Assembly (NCBI GenBank): GCA_018710905.1 | Contig: DVIZ01000196.1 | Coordinates: 1 to 56,359, forward strand | Direction of reading: 5' to 3' | Length of the DNA: 56,359 nt | Source of the DNA: Candidatus Scybalomonas excrementigallinarum | GTDB taxonomy: Bacteria; Bacillota; Clostridia; Lachnospirales; Lachnospiraceae | Part shown: in pieces, positions 1 through 8,990 of the stretch | Layout of the letters: every line of letters begins with the position of its first letter | How positions within the stretch are numbered: position 1 is the stretch's first letter | The notes under the pieces: model-generated | What the model saw: the letters and a program-made list of their open reading frames with translations, nothing else | What the model was told of the DNA's origin: nothing | The model's database searches: none | Translations under genes and position numbers: made by a program

Positions 1-156
1 AAAGAGATGTTGGAGTAAACTCCAATGTTTGGGCAATTGTCAATTTGCCTATCGTAACCTAGGTTTGAGGAAGGAGATACATAGTATCGTTGGCACTTCG
101 TGTACTAGAGTTACAAGCTCCCACTTCAAGCAAAGCTAAGTGGTGAGTTATTGACT
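1..156 (+). mobile_element. Probable right end of an IS200/IS605-type element, cut by the window edge
   Basis: No protein is encoded here. The stretch has several short hairpins and ends in a hairpin built on CCCACTT (about 118-124) and AAGTGG, followed by TGAGTTATTGAC. The complete IS200/IS605 element at 29113-30810 ends in a similar way (GCACCCACTT, then AAGTGGTGTGTAGTTCA). This is the layout of the tnpB 3' tail, which encodes the omega RNA scaffold and the right-end hairpin. The transposase genes would lie upstream of the window. The two ends differ in detail, so it would be another subgroup. The call rests only on this resemblance. Confidence 0.42.
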
Positions 157-202
157 ATTTGCTAGAAAAGTAGGAAAATTGTAGAAAAATGAAAACTTCT
201 CA

Positions 203-230
203 TTGCAAATTACGTTAGAATGTATATAAT
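203..230 (+). promoter_or_regulatory. Probable sigma-A promoter of the mreB-like gene
   Basis: TTGCAA (203-208) and TATAAT (225-230) are separated by 16 bases. The start codon lies about 100 bases downstream, which leaves a leader of roughly 95 bases. Confidence 0.55.
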
Positions 231-335
231 TATATAGGAAACGATTTTGAAACATTCGGTGGGAAATCTGATAAATTATAAAACTATGGAAACAATAAAG
301 TTAAAAAGAGAGCAGATGAACGAAAGGGGACAAAA

Positions 336-1322
336 ATGGCAAGTACAGATATTGGAATCGATTTGGGAACAGCAAGTGTCTTAGTATATGTAAAAGGCAA
401 AGGTGTTGTTTTAAAAGAGCCATCCGTAGTGGCATTTGATAGAAAAACAAATAAAATTAAAGCAATCGGAGAAGAAGCACGTTTAATGCTTGGTAGAACA
501 CCGGGAAACATCGTGGCAGTTCGTCCATTAAGACAAGGTGTTATTTCTGATTATACAGTAACAGAAAAAATGATCAAATACTTTATCCAAAAAGCAGTTG
601 GAAAATCTTTCTTCTCCAAACGACCAAGAGTTGCTGTTTGTGTCCCAAGTGGAGCGACAGAAGTTGAGAAAAAAGCGGTTGATGATGCAACAAGAGAAGC
701 AGGTGCAAGAGATGTTGTTATTATCGAAGAACCAATCGCAGCAGCTATTGGTGCAGGAATTGAAATTGCAAAACCAGTTGGAAATATGATCGTTGATATC
801 GGTGGTGGTACTTCTGATATTGCAGTTATTTCTCTTGGCGGAACAGTTGTAAGCACTTCTATCAAAATTGCAGGTGATGATTTTGATGAAGCAATTATTC
901 GTTATATGCGTAAAAAGCATAATTTATTAATCGGTGAAAGAACAGCGGAAGATATTAAAATTACAATTGGTACGGTATACAAACGCCCAGAAGTTTCTTC
1001 TATGGATGTGCGTGGACGTAATCTTGTAACAGGTCTTCCAAAGACAATCACTGTTACATCAGAAGAAACAGAAGAAGCGCTTCGTGAAGCTGCGACTCAG
1101 ATCGTAGAAGCGGTACACAGTGTTCTTGAAAAAACTCCACCAGAATTAGCTGCCGATATTTCTGATAGAGGTATTGTATTAACAGGTGGTGGTGCATTAC
1201 TTCACGGTTTAGAAGAATTAATTGAAGAAAAAACAGGTATCAATACAATGACAGCAGACGAACCATTGACAGCAGTAGCCATTGGTACAGGTCAGTATGT
1301 AGAATACTTAAGTGATAAATAA
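336..1322 (+). CDS. mreB: MreB/Mbl-family rod-shape actin homologue
   Basis: Bacterial actin that polymerises under the membrane and positions peptidoglycan synthesis in rod-shaped cells. The 328 residues cover the whole family length. The actin ATPase motifs are in place: phosphate-1 loop IGIDLGTAS at about residues 6-14, phosphate-2 loop DIGGGTSD at about 155-162, and the adenosine motif LTGGGALLHG near 280. The start has a GAAAGGGG ribosome site. The gene stands alone between its own promoter and terminator rather than in front of mreC/mreD, so it may be the second (Mbl/MreBH-type) paralogue. The family call is firm; the paralogue is not resolved. Confidence 0.93.
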   Translation: MASTDIGIDLGTASVLVYVKGKGVVLKEPSVVAFDRKTNKIKAIGEEARLMLGRTPGNIVAVRPLRQGVISDYTVTEKMIKYFIQKAVGKSFFSKRPRVAVCVPSGATEVEKKAVDDATREAGARDVVIIEEPIAAAIGAGIEIAKPVGNMIVDIGGGTSDIAVISLGGTVVSTSIKIAGDDFDEAIIRYMRKKHNLLIGERTAEDIKITIGTVYKRPEVSSMDVRGRNLVTGLPKTITVTSEETEEALREAATQIVEAVHSVLEKTPPELAADISDRGIVLTGGGALLHGLEELIEEKTGINTMTADEPLTAVAIGTGQYVEYLSDK

Positions 1323-1340
1323 TAAATAAAGACAGGAAAA

Positions 1341-1379
1341 AGGGACGATTGCTTATGTTATGCAATGGTCCCTTTTTTG
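1341..1379 (+). terminator. Rho-independent terminator of the mreB-like gene
   Basis: GGGACGATTGC (1342-1352) pairs with GCAATGGTCCC (1362-1372) with one mismatch and is followed by a T run. Confidence 0.85.
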
Positions 1380-1560
1380 TTCTATAGGAAATTCCTCGCA
1401 AGCGAGTCATCCTATAGAATAAAAAAGCACTACGTGCGAATAATGCGCAGCGAGCAAAAAAGATAATTTTGCTTCGCAAATTGCTCGCGCGCGGCAAAGT
1501 GTACGTTGCTAGGAGTAACCGAAAGTCGCGAAGAGTGTGCAACGCACACTTTGTTCTTAT
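1379..1560. repeat. Dispersed ~180-bp multi-hairpin repeat, copy A
   Basis: This block is nearly the same as 10369-10548. It contains an outer stem TTCTATAGGA / TCCTATAGAA around CTCGC-aa-GCGAG, a GCAC-tac-GTGC hairpin, a long stem around AGATAATTTTGC closed by GC-rich arms, and a final stem joining CAAAGTGT to ACACTTTG. It is much richer in G+C and CpG than the DNA around it. Between the copies both sides of the first stem change together (TTC/GAA here, TGT/ACA in copy B), as expected if the folded form is maintained. It lies in the intergenic region before recD2. Bases 1561-1790 show nothing further that I recognise. Confidence 0.8.
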
Positions 1561-1790
1561 AGGGGGCTGCATTTCCTAGATAGAAGGAACTTGAAGTGGC
1601 GAAGAACATGAAAGCACACGTTGTTGTACCATTCTGTCATTGACTTTCCATAGGAAATAGGAGTACGATATAGAGAATAAGCCCAAAAATCAGTAAAAGG
1701 AAACAGGACTCCTAAGTGATGTAAAATCAGTAAAAAACATGGAAATATACAATAAGAGAAATAGAATAAGAAAAAAGAAAGGGGATTCGA

Positions 1791-4034
1791 ATGGAAATAT
1801 TGGAGGGATATGTTGGACATATCCGATTTCGAAATGAAGAAAATGGATACACGGTTTTGACATTAGAAACAGTGGCAGATGAGGAAACTTGTGTTGGAAA
1901 TTTTAATTATATTAATGAAGGAGAATATTTAAGGTTAGAAGGCGGATACGTCGATCATCCTGTCCATGGACCGCAGTTTAAAGTGGAAAAATATGAAGTA
2001 AGAGCTCCAGAAGGTATGAAAGATATGGAGCGATATTTAGGTTCTGGCGCGATTAAGGGAATGGGTCCTGTCCTTGCAAAACGAGTTGTGAAAAAGTTTA
2101 AGATGGATACGTTTCGTGTGATAGAAGAAGAGCCAGAGCGACTCATTGAGATCAAAGGGATTTCGGAACGAATGGCACAAGAAATTGCTGCACAGTTTCA
2201 TGAGAAGCAAGCGATGAGACAAGCCATGATTTTTTTATCCCAATATGGCATTGCAACCAATTATGCGGTGAAAATCTTTAACGAATATGGGGATCGACTT
2301 TATGATGTGATTAAGACAAACCCTTATAAAATGGCCGATGATATCTCAGGAATTGGATTTAAAATCGCAGATGAAATTGCGGCGAAAGTGGGAATTGGAA
2401 CGGAATCTGATTTTCGAATTAAATCGGGCATTTTATATACAATGCAACAGGCAGGGTATAGCGGTCATGTGTCTTTTCCAAGAGAGCGCCTTTTAATTCG
2501 AGGAGCAGAATTGCTTGGAGTCGGAGCAGAATTGTTAGAACCGAAATTGATGGAACTTGTATTGGAGCGAAAACTGATTATTAAAAATATGGAAGAGCGT
2601 GATATGGTCTATACAAATCCTATGTATTATACCGAGTTGAATACAGCAAAGAGAATGTTAGATCTGGATGTAAAATATGAAGTTACCGATGAAGAGTTAG
2701 AACAAAGTCTTCTTCGAATGGAACAAAGTCAAAATATCGTATATGACGAACTTCAAAAAGACGCTATCCGAACAGGAGCAAAAAATGGGGTTCTTATTGT
2801 AACAGGAGGACCTGGTACAGGAAAGACGACGACCATTAATGCGATTATTCAATATTTTGAAGGAGAAGGGCTTGATATTATGTTGGCAGCCCCAACAGGA
2901 AGGGCTGCAAAGAGAATGGCAGAGGCGACAGGCTGTGAGGCAAAGACGATTCACCGTTTGTTGGAGCTCAATGGAGATTTAGAAGGCGGTTCTCGGTTTA
3001 AATTTGAAAAAAATGAACAAAATCCATTAGAGACGGATGTTATTATTATCGATGAAATGTCTATGGTAGATTTAAGTTTAATGCATGCACTGTTGTTGGC
3101 AATTGTACCAGGAACAAGGCTTGTGCTCGTAGGAGATGGAAATCAGCTTCCATCGGTAGGCCCTGGAAACGTATTAAAAGACTTAATCGCTTCTAAATGT
3201 TTTTCTGTCGTGGAATTAAATAAAATCTTTCGACAAGCAGAAAAGAGCGATATCGTTGTCAATGCCCATAGAATTAATCATGGACAGCTTATTCAATTGG
3301 ATAATAAAAGTCGTGATTTCTTTTTCTTAAAACGAATGTCAATCCAAGAAATACTTGGTGTTGTCATTTATCTTGTGCGGGACAAATTGCCAAACTATGT
3401 GGATGCTACTCCATATGATATTCAAGTCTTGACTCCTATGAGAAAAGGGGAGTTAGGTGTTGAGAAGTTAAATCAGATTTTACAGCTTTATTTAAATCCT
3501 CCATCTGAAGAGAAAAGAGAAAGAGAAGTGCATTTTGGGGTCTTCCGAGAGGGGGATAAAGTCATGCAGATTAAAAATAATTATAAGTTGGAATGGGAAG
3601 TGAAAAATGGCAAAGGATTTGTTCTCGATACTGGCGTTGGTGTGTTCAATGGAGACGTTGGAATTATCCGAGAAATCAATTCTTTTGCAGAAGAAATTAT
3701 CGTGGTCTTTGATGATGTAAAAGTGGTAAAATATAGTTTTTCTATGTTAGATGAATTAGAACTTGCCTATGCAGTAACGATTCATAAATCCCAAGGAAGT
3801 GAATATCCAGCCGTTGTCATTCCGCTGATGACAGGCCCAAGGGTATTGTTTAATCGAAATCTACTATATACAGCAGTTACTCGTGCTAAGCAATGTGTAA
3901 CGATGGTTGGAAATCCAAGTACAGTAGACTTTATGATCCAAAATGTCAATGAGCAATTGCGGTATAGTGGTTTATCTTATCAGCTAAAAGAAATGAAAAA
4001 GATGGAAGAGGACTGTGAAACAATCGGAAATTAG
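1791..4034 (+). CDS. recD2: RecD2-type SF1B DNA helicase (RecD/TraA family)
   Basis: ATP-dependent 5'-3' DNA helicase of the RecBC-independent RecD2 class, involved in DNA repair and replication-fork maintenance. The 747-residue length is normal. The N-terminal third carries helix-hairpin-helix-like repeats (for example around SGIGFKIADEIA, about residues 185-196). The helicase motifs follow: Walker A GGPGTGKTTT near 337-346, Walker B IIIDEMSMVD near 418-427, motif III GDGNQLPSVGPG near 450, and C-terminal motifs TIHKSQGSEYP and LYTAVTRAK near 660-695. The start follows AAAGGGG. comF begins 8 bases downstream, so the two are probably co-transcribed, as in many Clostridia. Confidence 0.94.
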   Translation: MEILEGYVGHIRFRNEENGYTVLTLETVADEETCVGNFNYINEGEYLRLEGGYVDHPVHGPQFKVEKYEVRAPEGMKDMERYLGSGAIKGMGPVLAKRVVKKFKMDTFRVIEEEPERLIEIKGISERMAQEIAAQFHEKQAMRQAMIFLSQYGIATNYAVKIFNEYGDRLYDVIKTNPYKMADDISGIGFKIADEIAAKVGIGTESDFRIKSGILYTMQQAGYSGHVSFPRERLLIRGAELLGVGAELLEPKLMELVLERKLIIKNMEERDMVYTNPMYYTELNTAKRMLDLDVKYEVTDEELEQSLLRMEQSQNIVYDELQKDAIRTGAKNGVLIVTGGPGTGKTTTINAIIQYFEGEGLDIMLAAPTGRAAKRMAEATGCEAKTIHRLLELNGDLEGGSRFKFEKNEQNPLETDVIIIDEMSMVDLSLMHALLLAIVPGTRLVLVGDGNQLPSVGPGNVLKDLIASKCFSVVELNKIFRQAEKSDIVVNAHRINHGQLIQLDNKSRDFFFLKRMSIQEILGVVIYLVRDKLPNYVDATPYDIQVLTPMRKGELGVEKLNQILQLYLNPPSEEKREREVHFGVFREGDKVMQIKNNYKLEWEVKNGKGFVLDTGVGVFNGDVGIIREINSFAEEIIVVFDDVKVVKYSFSMLDELELAYAVTIHKSQGSEYPAVVIPLMTGPRVLFNRNLLYTAVTRAKQCVTMVGNPSTVDFMIQNVNEQLRYSGLSYQLKEMKKMEEDCETIGN

Positions 4035-4042
4035 GGGGAAAT

Positions 4043-4780
4043 ATGGGGGAACAAAAAAAGAAAAAAGTCTATGATATCCCATTGGATTTACTTTATCCAA
4101 GACAGTGTCCGTTCTGTCAAAGGATTGCTGGATATGGGCGCTTGATCTGTAGTGATTGTGAAAAAGAAGTGCCATATCTAGAAGAGCCATTTTGTATGAA
4201 GTGTGGCAAGCCTTTTTCAATAGAAGAAGAGGCAAAGGAATACTGTAGGGATTGTCAACTACATAAAAGAAGTTTTATTCGAAACTATGGACTTCTTCGA
4301 TATGAGAGCAAAGTAAAAAAATCCATCTATGCCTTTAAATATGCCAATAAAAGAGAGTATGCGGATTGGTATGCAAAAGAGCTTGTAAAACGATATGGAG
4401 CATTGTGGAAGAGTTTTCAAATCGATGGGATTATTCCCGTTCCTGTTCATAAGAAAAAGCGAAGACAAAGAGGATATAATCAAGCCGAAATTCTTGGAAG
4501 AAAACTTGGGGAATTGTCAGAAATTCCTTGTATTAGCAAAGGATTAGTGCGCACGGTGGATACGACGCCACAAAAAGAACTAGATAACAAACAACGCTAT
4601 AAAAATTTAAAAAGTGCATTTTCTATTGGAAATATTCCAGAGGAAGTCCATATCGTTTTATTAGTAGATGATATTTATACAACGGGAGCGACCATGGAGG
4701 CTTGTAGTTCACTTTTATTGGAACAAACAACAATTGAGAAGGTATACGCTTGTTCCATCAGCGTTGGAAATGGACTTTAA
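4043..4780 (+). CDS. comF: ComF-family phosphoribosyltransferase-like protein
   Basis: ComF-family proteins are linked to natural transformation and DNA processing; most carry an N-terminal zinc ribbon and a phosphoribosyltransferase fold. Here the ribbon-type cysteines are CPFC (about residues 19-22), CSDC, CMKCG and CRDC within the first 75 residues. The PRPP-binding signature LLVDDIYTTGATME lies near 210-223. The 245-residue length is typical. It follows recD2 by 8 bases, suggesting one transcript. Whether the cell is competent cannot be judged from this window. Confidence 0.9.
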   Translation: MGEQKKKKVYDIPLDLLYPRQCPFCQRIAGYGRLICSDCEKEVPYLEEPFCMKCGKPFSIEEEAKEYCRDCQLHKRSFIRNYGLLRYESKVKKSIYAFKYANKREYADWYAKELVKRYGALWKSFQIDGIIPVPVHKKKRRQRGYNQAEILGRKLGELSEIPCISKGLVRTVDTTPQKELDNKQRYKNLKSAFSIGNIPEEVHIVLLVDDIYTTGATMEACSSLLLEQTTIEKVYACSISVGNGL

Positions 4781-4860
4781 TCCTTGAAAAATATATGATG
4801 AATATTTTGATGTTAAAATACATATTATTACCCGTATATATGCAAATTAATATGTAAATA

Positions 4861-4900
4861 ATGAATAAAAATAGGGATTTTAATGTATAAAATTTATAAA
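4861..4900 (+). promoter_or_regulatory. Possible ArgR operator upstream of argF
   Basis: ATGAATAAAAAT (4861-4872) matches the left half and centre of the Gram-positive ARG box (CATGAATAAAAATTCAAG) and is followed by a second A/T-rich TGTATAAAATTTATA block. It lies just upstream of the argF -35 box, as expected for arginine repression. AT-rich DNA gives such matches by chance, so this is tentative. Confidence 0.33.
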
Positions 4901-4914
4901 TATGCAAAAATCTT

Positions 4915-4943
4915 TTGACTTTCCTACGATAACTTGTTATAAT
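4915..4943 (+). promoter_or_regulatory. Sigma-A promoter of argF
   Basis: TTGACT (4915-4920) and a perfect TATAAT (4938-4943) have the optimal 17-base spacing. Transcription should begin near 4950. An in-frame ATG at 4942 overlaps the -10 box and therefore cannot be in the message, which fixes the argF start at 4966. Confidence 0.85.
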
Positions 4944-4965
4944 GAGCCAAAAGGAGGTTCTTACG

Positions 4966-5904
4966 ATGGATTTAAAAGGAAGAAGTTTTTTAACATTAAA
5001 AGATTTTACACCAGAAGAAATAGAGGGATTAATTGATTTAGCAGAACAGTTGAAGGCGGATAAGAAAAAAGGGATTACGGGAAATCGTTTAAAAGGAAAA
5101 AATATTGCCCTTATTTTTGAAAAGCCATCTACTCGTACAAGATGTGCGTTTACAATCGGCTGTATTGATGAAGGAGGACATCCAGAATATCTTGGAAAAG
5201 ATGATATTCAGTTAGGACATAAAGAGTCGGTAGAAGATACCGCTCGTGTGTTAGGAAGAATGTTTGATGGAATTGAATTTCGTGGATTCAAGCATGAAAA
5301 TGTGGAAAAATTAGCAAAATATAGCGGGGTTCCTGTATGGAATGGACTTACCGATGATTATCATCCAACACAGATTTTAGCGGATATGCTTACATTAAAA
5401 GAACATTATGGGCATTTAAAAGGATTGCATTTTGTATATACCGGTGATGGAAGAAATAATATGGCAAATTCCCTTATGATCGGATGTGCCAAATTAGGGC
5501 TTCATTTCACTTTGATTGCGCCAAAGAGTTTGTGGCCAAAAGAAGATCTCATTACTACTTGTGAGGAGTATGCAAAACAGTCAGGCGGAACGATTACCTT
5601 ATCTGAAGATGTAGAAGCGGTAAAAGATGCAGATGCTATTTATACCGATGTGTGGTGTTCCATGGGAGAAGAAGATAAGGCAGCAGAGAGAATCGCTTTA
5701 TTAAAGCCATATCAAGTAAATAAAGAATTGCTTCAAAAGACTGGAAAAGATACGACAGTTGTTATGCATTGTCTACCTGCTGTAAAAGGAAATGAGATTA
5801 CAGAAGAAGTATTTGAAGATAATGCAGATATTATTTTTGAAGAAGCAGAAAACCGTATGCATACGATTAAAGCGGTAATGGTGGCGACATTAGGGGAAGA
5901 ATAA
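4966..5904 (+). CDS. argF: Ornithine carbamoyltransferase
   Basis: Joins carbamoyl phosphate and ornithine to citrulline in arginine synthesis (or runs in reverse in arginine catabolism). It has 312 residues from ATG 4966, which follows AAAGGAGG by a good spacing. The carbamoyl-phosphate motif [10 protein letters not shown] lies near residues 50-59, the aspartate/ornithine-loop segment [12 protein letters not shown] near 160, and the HCLPA motif near 269. The gene stands alone with its own promoter and terminator. The arcA and arcC partners of the deiminase pathway are not nearby, and the putative ARG box favours a biosynthetic role. Confidence 0.95.
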   Translation: MDLKGRSFLTLKDFTPEEIEGLIDLAEQLKADKKKGITGNRLKGKNIALIFEKPSTRTRCAFTIGCIDEGGHPEYLGKDDIQLGHKESVEDTARVLGRMFDGIEFRGFKHENVEKLAKYSGVPVWNGLTDDYHPTQILADMLTLKEHYGHLKGLHFVYTGDGRNNMANSLMIGCAKLGLHFTLIAPKSLWPKEDLITTCEEYAKQSGGTITLSEDVEAVKDADAIYTDVWCSMGEEDKAAERIALLKPYQVNKELLQKTGKDTTVVMHCLPAVKGNEITEEVFEDNADIIFEEAENRMHTIKAVMVATLGEE

Positions 5905-5984
5905 GAATCGTGATACATAAAAGTTTGGCAAAAATTGCCCGATAAAAAATAAAAAAGTTATAAGAAGCAATGATGCTATAGGAG

Positions 5985-6037
5985 AAAGCAAGAAAGAATG
6001 GATAAAAAAGATACCGTTTTTTCTTGCTTTTTTTATT
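5985..6037 (+). terminator. Terminator after argF
   Basis: AAAGCAAGAAAG (from 5985) pairs with TTTTTTCTTGCTTT (to about 6030) and a T run follows. Confidence 0.75.
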
Positions 6038-6097
6038 ATAGACATTAATTTTCGTTGTTTCTAATGATTTACCATTGGGACGGATTTTGCTTTTTCG

Positions 6098-6126
6098 TTG
6101 CGAGAATGAAAATTATCTGTTATGAT
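6098..6126 (+). promoter_or_regulatory. Probable promoter of the DUF6145-dusB unit
   Basis: TTGCGA (6098-6103), 17 bases, then TATGAT (6121-6126). The rest of the 5905-6238 gap holds only the argF terminator and an AG-rich leader. Confidence 0.55.
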
Positions 6127-6238
6127 GGATAGTGGTTTTTTGCTAGTGAATCAAAAAAGAGCAATTACAAGCGCGAAAAGCGTATTGAAGAAATAGAAAA
6201 AGAGTATCAAAAGAAAGAGTATAAGAAAGGAAAAGAGA

Positions 6239-6574
6239 ATGGAAAGAGAAAAAGTCGTTCTTTGTGGGGCTAGTACCTATGAGCAGAAATATTATTTTAA
6301 TCCTCAATTTTCAGCGTTACCACAACAGATTCAAGATGAATTAAAGATTACTTGTGTTATTTTCACTTCTCAAATTAGCTGTGTTTTTACGATGGAATTT
6401 GATGAAGAGGGAAATCTTGATTTTGTTGTACAGCCAAATGACGATTTTGCATTTGATGAAATTGGAAGCGGATTAAAGATTAAAGAATTGCAAAGAACAA
6501 AGCAAGAGCTTTGGGAAGAATTAGAGCTTTATTATAAAGTGTTTTTCCTCGGACAAAAGATGGAGGAAAATTAG
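6239..6574 (+). CDS. Small conserved protein, DUF6145-like
   Basis: An acidic 111-residue protein with no signal peptide or membrane segment. Its features (CGASTYEQKYYFNP at about residues 9-22, MEFDEEGNLDF, and a C-terminal helix IKELQRTKQELWEELELYYK) match, as far as I recall, a family found mainly in Lachnospiraceae next to dusB. Its function is unknown. dusB starts 13 bases downstream, so it is likely to be part of the same transcript and could act in RNA modification or translation, but that is inference from position. Confidence 0.75.
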   Translation: MEREKVVLCGASTYEQKYYFNPQFSALPQQIQDELKITCVIFTSQISCVFTMEFDEEGNLDFVVQPNDDFAFDEIGSGLKIKELQRTKQELWEELELYYKVFFLGQKMEEN

Positions 6575-6587
6575 ATAGGAGTAGAAA

Positions 6588-7562
6588 ATGAGTTTAAAAA
6601 TTGGTAAGATTGAGATTCCTCATGGTCTTATTTTAGCGCCTATGGCAGGTGTGACAGACTTACCATTTCGCTTGCTTTGTAAAGAGCAAGGGTGTGAGAT
6701 GTTTTATACAGAGATGGTGAGTGCAAAAGCACTTTACTATGGAAATAAAAATACAGAGCCTTTATTAGCAACCGATGAAAAAGAACGCCCAGTATCGGTT
6801 CAAATCTTTGGTTCTGAGCCAGAACTTATGGGAGAGATGGCAAAGAAGTTAGAAGAAAAAGGTTGTTTTGATGCGGTGGATATTAATATGGGTTGCCCGG
6901 TTCCGAAAATTGTAAATAATGGAGAGGGCTCGGCTCTTATGAAAAATCCAGAGTTAGCTGGAAAAATTATTAAGTCGGTTTCTTCCTCCATTTCTTTGCC
7001 ACTTACGGTGAAGATACGAAAAGGATTTACAGAAGAGACACAAAATGCCGTCGAGATGGCACAAATAGCAGAGGCAAATGGTGCCGCTGCCATTGCGGTG
7101 CATGGTAGAACAAGAGAACAGTATTATTCAGGAACTGCTGATTGGGAAATGATACGAAAAGTAAAAGAGGCAGTTAAGATACCAGTCATTGGAAATGGTG
7201 ATGTCTTTGAACCAGAAGATGCTATGCATCTCTATGAAGAGACAGGATGCGATGGAATTATGATCGCAAGAGGAGCAAAAGGAAATCCATGGCTTTTTAA
7301 ACGAATTGTCCACTATATGGATACGAAAGAATTGTTGCCAAAACCACAATTATCCGACGTAGTCGCTATGATATTGCGACATGGAGAAATGATGGTACAA
7401 TTTAAAGGAGAGTATATTGGAATTCGTGAAATGAGAAAACACGTAGCTTGGTATACGGTAGGATATCCAGCTTCTTCTAAGTTGCGGAATTTAGTCAATC
7501 AAGTGGAAACATTAGAGCAACTAAAACAATTAATGACAGAATATCAACACGTAAGAGAATAA
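6588..7562 (+). CDS. dusB: tRNA-dihydrouridine synthase B
   Basis: FMN-dependent reductase that converts uridine to dihydrouridine in the tRNA D-loop. The TIM-barrel signature LAPMAGVTDLPFR lies at about residues 16-28. The catalytic-cysteine segment INMGCPVPKIV is near 100-110, the RNA/FMN segment AVHGRTREQYYSG near 168-180, and the FMN-phosphate loop IGNGDVF near 197, with ARGAKGNPWLF after it. The 324-residue length is standard. It sits 13 bases after the DUF6145-like gene. Confidence 0.95.
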   Translation: MSLKIGKIEIPHGLILAPMAGVTDLPFRLLCKEQGCEMFYTEMVSAKALYYGNKNTEPLLATDEKERPVSVQIFGSEPELMGEMAKKLEEKGCFDAVDINMGCPVPKIVNNGEGSALMKNPELAGKIIKSVSSSISLPLTVKIRKGFTEETQNAVEMAQIAEANGAAAIAVHGRTREQYYSGTADWEMIRKVKEAVKIPVIGNGDVFEPEDAMHLYEETGCDGIMIARGAKGNPWLFKRIVHYMDTKELLPKPQLSDVVAMILRHGEMMVQFKGEYIGIREMRKHVAWYTVGYPASSKLRNLVNQVETLEQLKQLMTEYQHVRE

Positions 7563-7624
7563 CGATTCGTAATAGCCAAAAGAAAATAGTAAGAAACAAT
7601 GGAAAGATAAAAAGGAGATAGAAA

Positions 7625-8848
7625 ATGAATAATTTATTAGTCGCACAGTCTGGTGGTCCTACATCTGCAATTAATGCTACAATTGCAGGCGTAATGACAT
7701 GTGCTTTTTTGAGCGGTAAAGTAGATAAAGTGTATGGTGCAATCAATGGAATTCAAGGAGTATTTCATGAGAAGTTTGTAGATTTAAATGAGAAATTAAA
7801 ATCTGCGGAAGATTTAAGATGTCTTTGCCAGACACCATCTGCAGCTCTTGGTTCTTGTCGCTTTAAGTTAGGAGACTTAGAAAAAGAGAAAGAACAGTTT
7901 GAAAAAATTATTCATATTTTCCGTAAATACGATATCAAATATTTCATTTATACAGGTGGAAATGATTCTATGGATACGGTAGATAAATTATCCGCTTATT
8001 GTGAAAAAAATGGAATTACCGATATTAAAATCGTTGGAGCTCCAAAAACAATTGACAATGATTTAGTAGGAATTGATCATTGCCCTGGGTTTGGTTCTGC
8101 TGCAAAATATATTGCAACTACATTTGCGGAACTAGAAAGAGATTGCCATGTCTATGATACAAAGGCAGTGACAATTGTGGAAGTCATGGGAAGAAATGCA
8201 GGATGGTTAACGGCTGCTTCTGCTCTTGCAAGAGTGGCAGGAGGAAAAGGACCAGACCTTATCTATTTATGTGAGCCAGATTTTAGTGTGGATCAATTTA
8301 TTGAAGACGTGAAAAAGAAAATGGAAGATCACCCAGATATCGTAGTGGCTATCAGTGAAGGAATTAAAGACAAAAACGGTATGTATTTATCCGAACATGT
8401 ACAAGCAGGGGCAAAGGATGCTTTTGGACATGCGATTATTTCAGGAGCGGGAAGCGTACTAGAAACGATTGTAAGAGAACGATTAGGATGTAAAGTGCGT
8501 TCCGTTGAATTGAATTTAATGCAACGTTGTGGTGCTCATATTGCCAGCGCTACGGACATTGAAGAAAGTAAGATGCTTGGTATGAAGGCTTGTCAGTGTG
8601 CGTTAGATGGAGAGACAGGAGTTATGGCGGTGTTAAAGCGTATTGCAAATGAACCATATGAAGTGATTTTTGATAGTATTCCAGTTTCTGAAGTAGCCAA
8701 TAAAGAAAAGAAAGTTCCAAGAGAATGGATCAATGAAGAAGGAAACGACATTACAAAAGAATTATGGGATTACATGTATCCATTAATTCAAGGAGAACCA
8801 AGCATTGTCTATGAAAATGGAGTGCCAAAACACTTATATTTATATTAA
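7625..8848 (+). CDS. pfp: 6-phosphofructokinase, pyrophosphate-type by signature residues
   Basis: Phosphorylates fructose 6-phosphate in glycolysis. The phosphate-donor residues are those of pyrophosphate enzymes: GGNDS near residue 110 has Asp where ATP enzymes have Gly, and PKTIDND near 140 has Lys where ATP enzymes read PGTIDND. The reaction would therefore be reversible and use PPi. Other family motifs are QSGGPTSAINAT at the N-terminus, MGRNAGWLTA near 189 and LGCKVRSVELNLMQR near 288. At 407 residues it is longer than the 320-residue ATP-PfkA class and fits the longer family group. The start follows AAAAGGAGAT. Single-gene unit with its own terminator. Confidence 0.9.
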   Translation: MNNLLVAQSGGPTSAINATIAGVMTCAFLSGKVDKVYGAINGIQGVFHEKFVDLNEKLKSAEDLRCLCQTPSAALGSCRFKLGDLEKEKEQFEKIIHIFRKYDIKYFIYTGGNDSMDTVDKLSAYCEKNGITDIKIVGAPKTIDNDLVGIDHCPGFGSAAKYIATTFAELERDCHVYDTKAVTIVEVMGRNAGWLTAASALARVAGGKGPDLIYLCEPDFSVDQFIEDVKKKMEDHPDIVVAISEGIKDKNGMYLSEHVQAGAKDAFGHAIISGAGSVLETIVRERLGCKVRSVELNLMQRCGAHIASATDIEESKMLGMKACQCALDGETGVMAVLKRIANEPYEVIFDSIPVSEVANKEKKVPREWINEEGNDITKELWDYMYPLIQGEPSIVYENGVPKHLYLY

Positions 8849-8870
8849 AAATTTATAGTAAGAATAGAAA

Positions 8871-8905
8871 AAAGCGAGAGTATTTTTGTACTTTCGCTTT
8901 TATTC
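8871..8905 (+). terminator. Terminator after the phosphofructokinase gene
   Basis: AAAGCGAGAGTA pairs with TACTTTCGCTTT across a 5-base loop and is followed by TTATT. Confidence 0.8.
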
Positions 8906-8990
8906 TATATAAGAAATTGTGAAAAAGAGGTATTTTTCATAAGAAAAAAGCATATAGCATAAAGAAAGAATAGCGTAGTGGGAGAAAAAG

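Noticed and set aside
528-920. Long open frames opposite mreB
   Set aside because: Antisense shadows of a conserved gene, with odd composition (Cys/Asn-rich) and no ribosome site.
1379-1560. CRISPR-like or tRNA-like reading of the GC-rich repeat
   Set aside because: No regularly spaced short repeats, no cloverleaf with CCA end or conserved T-loop; it is a single multi-hairpin block.
4942-4965. Upstream ATG as argF start
   Set aside because: It overlaps the -10 box of a near-perfect promoter and lies upstream of the expected transcription start; ATG 4966 has the ribosome site.
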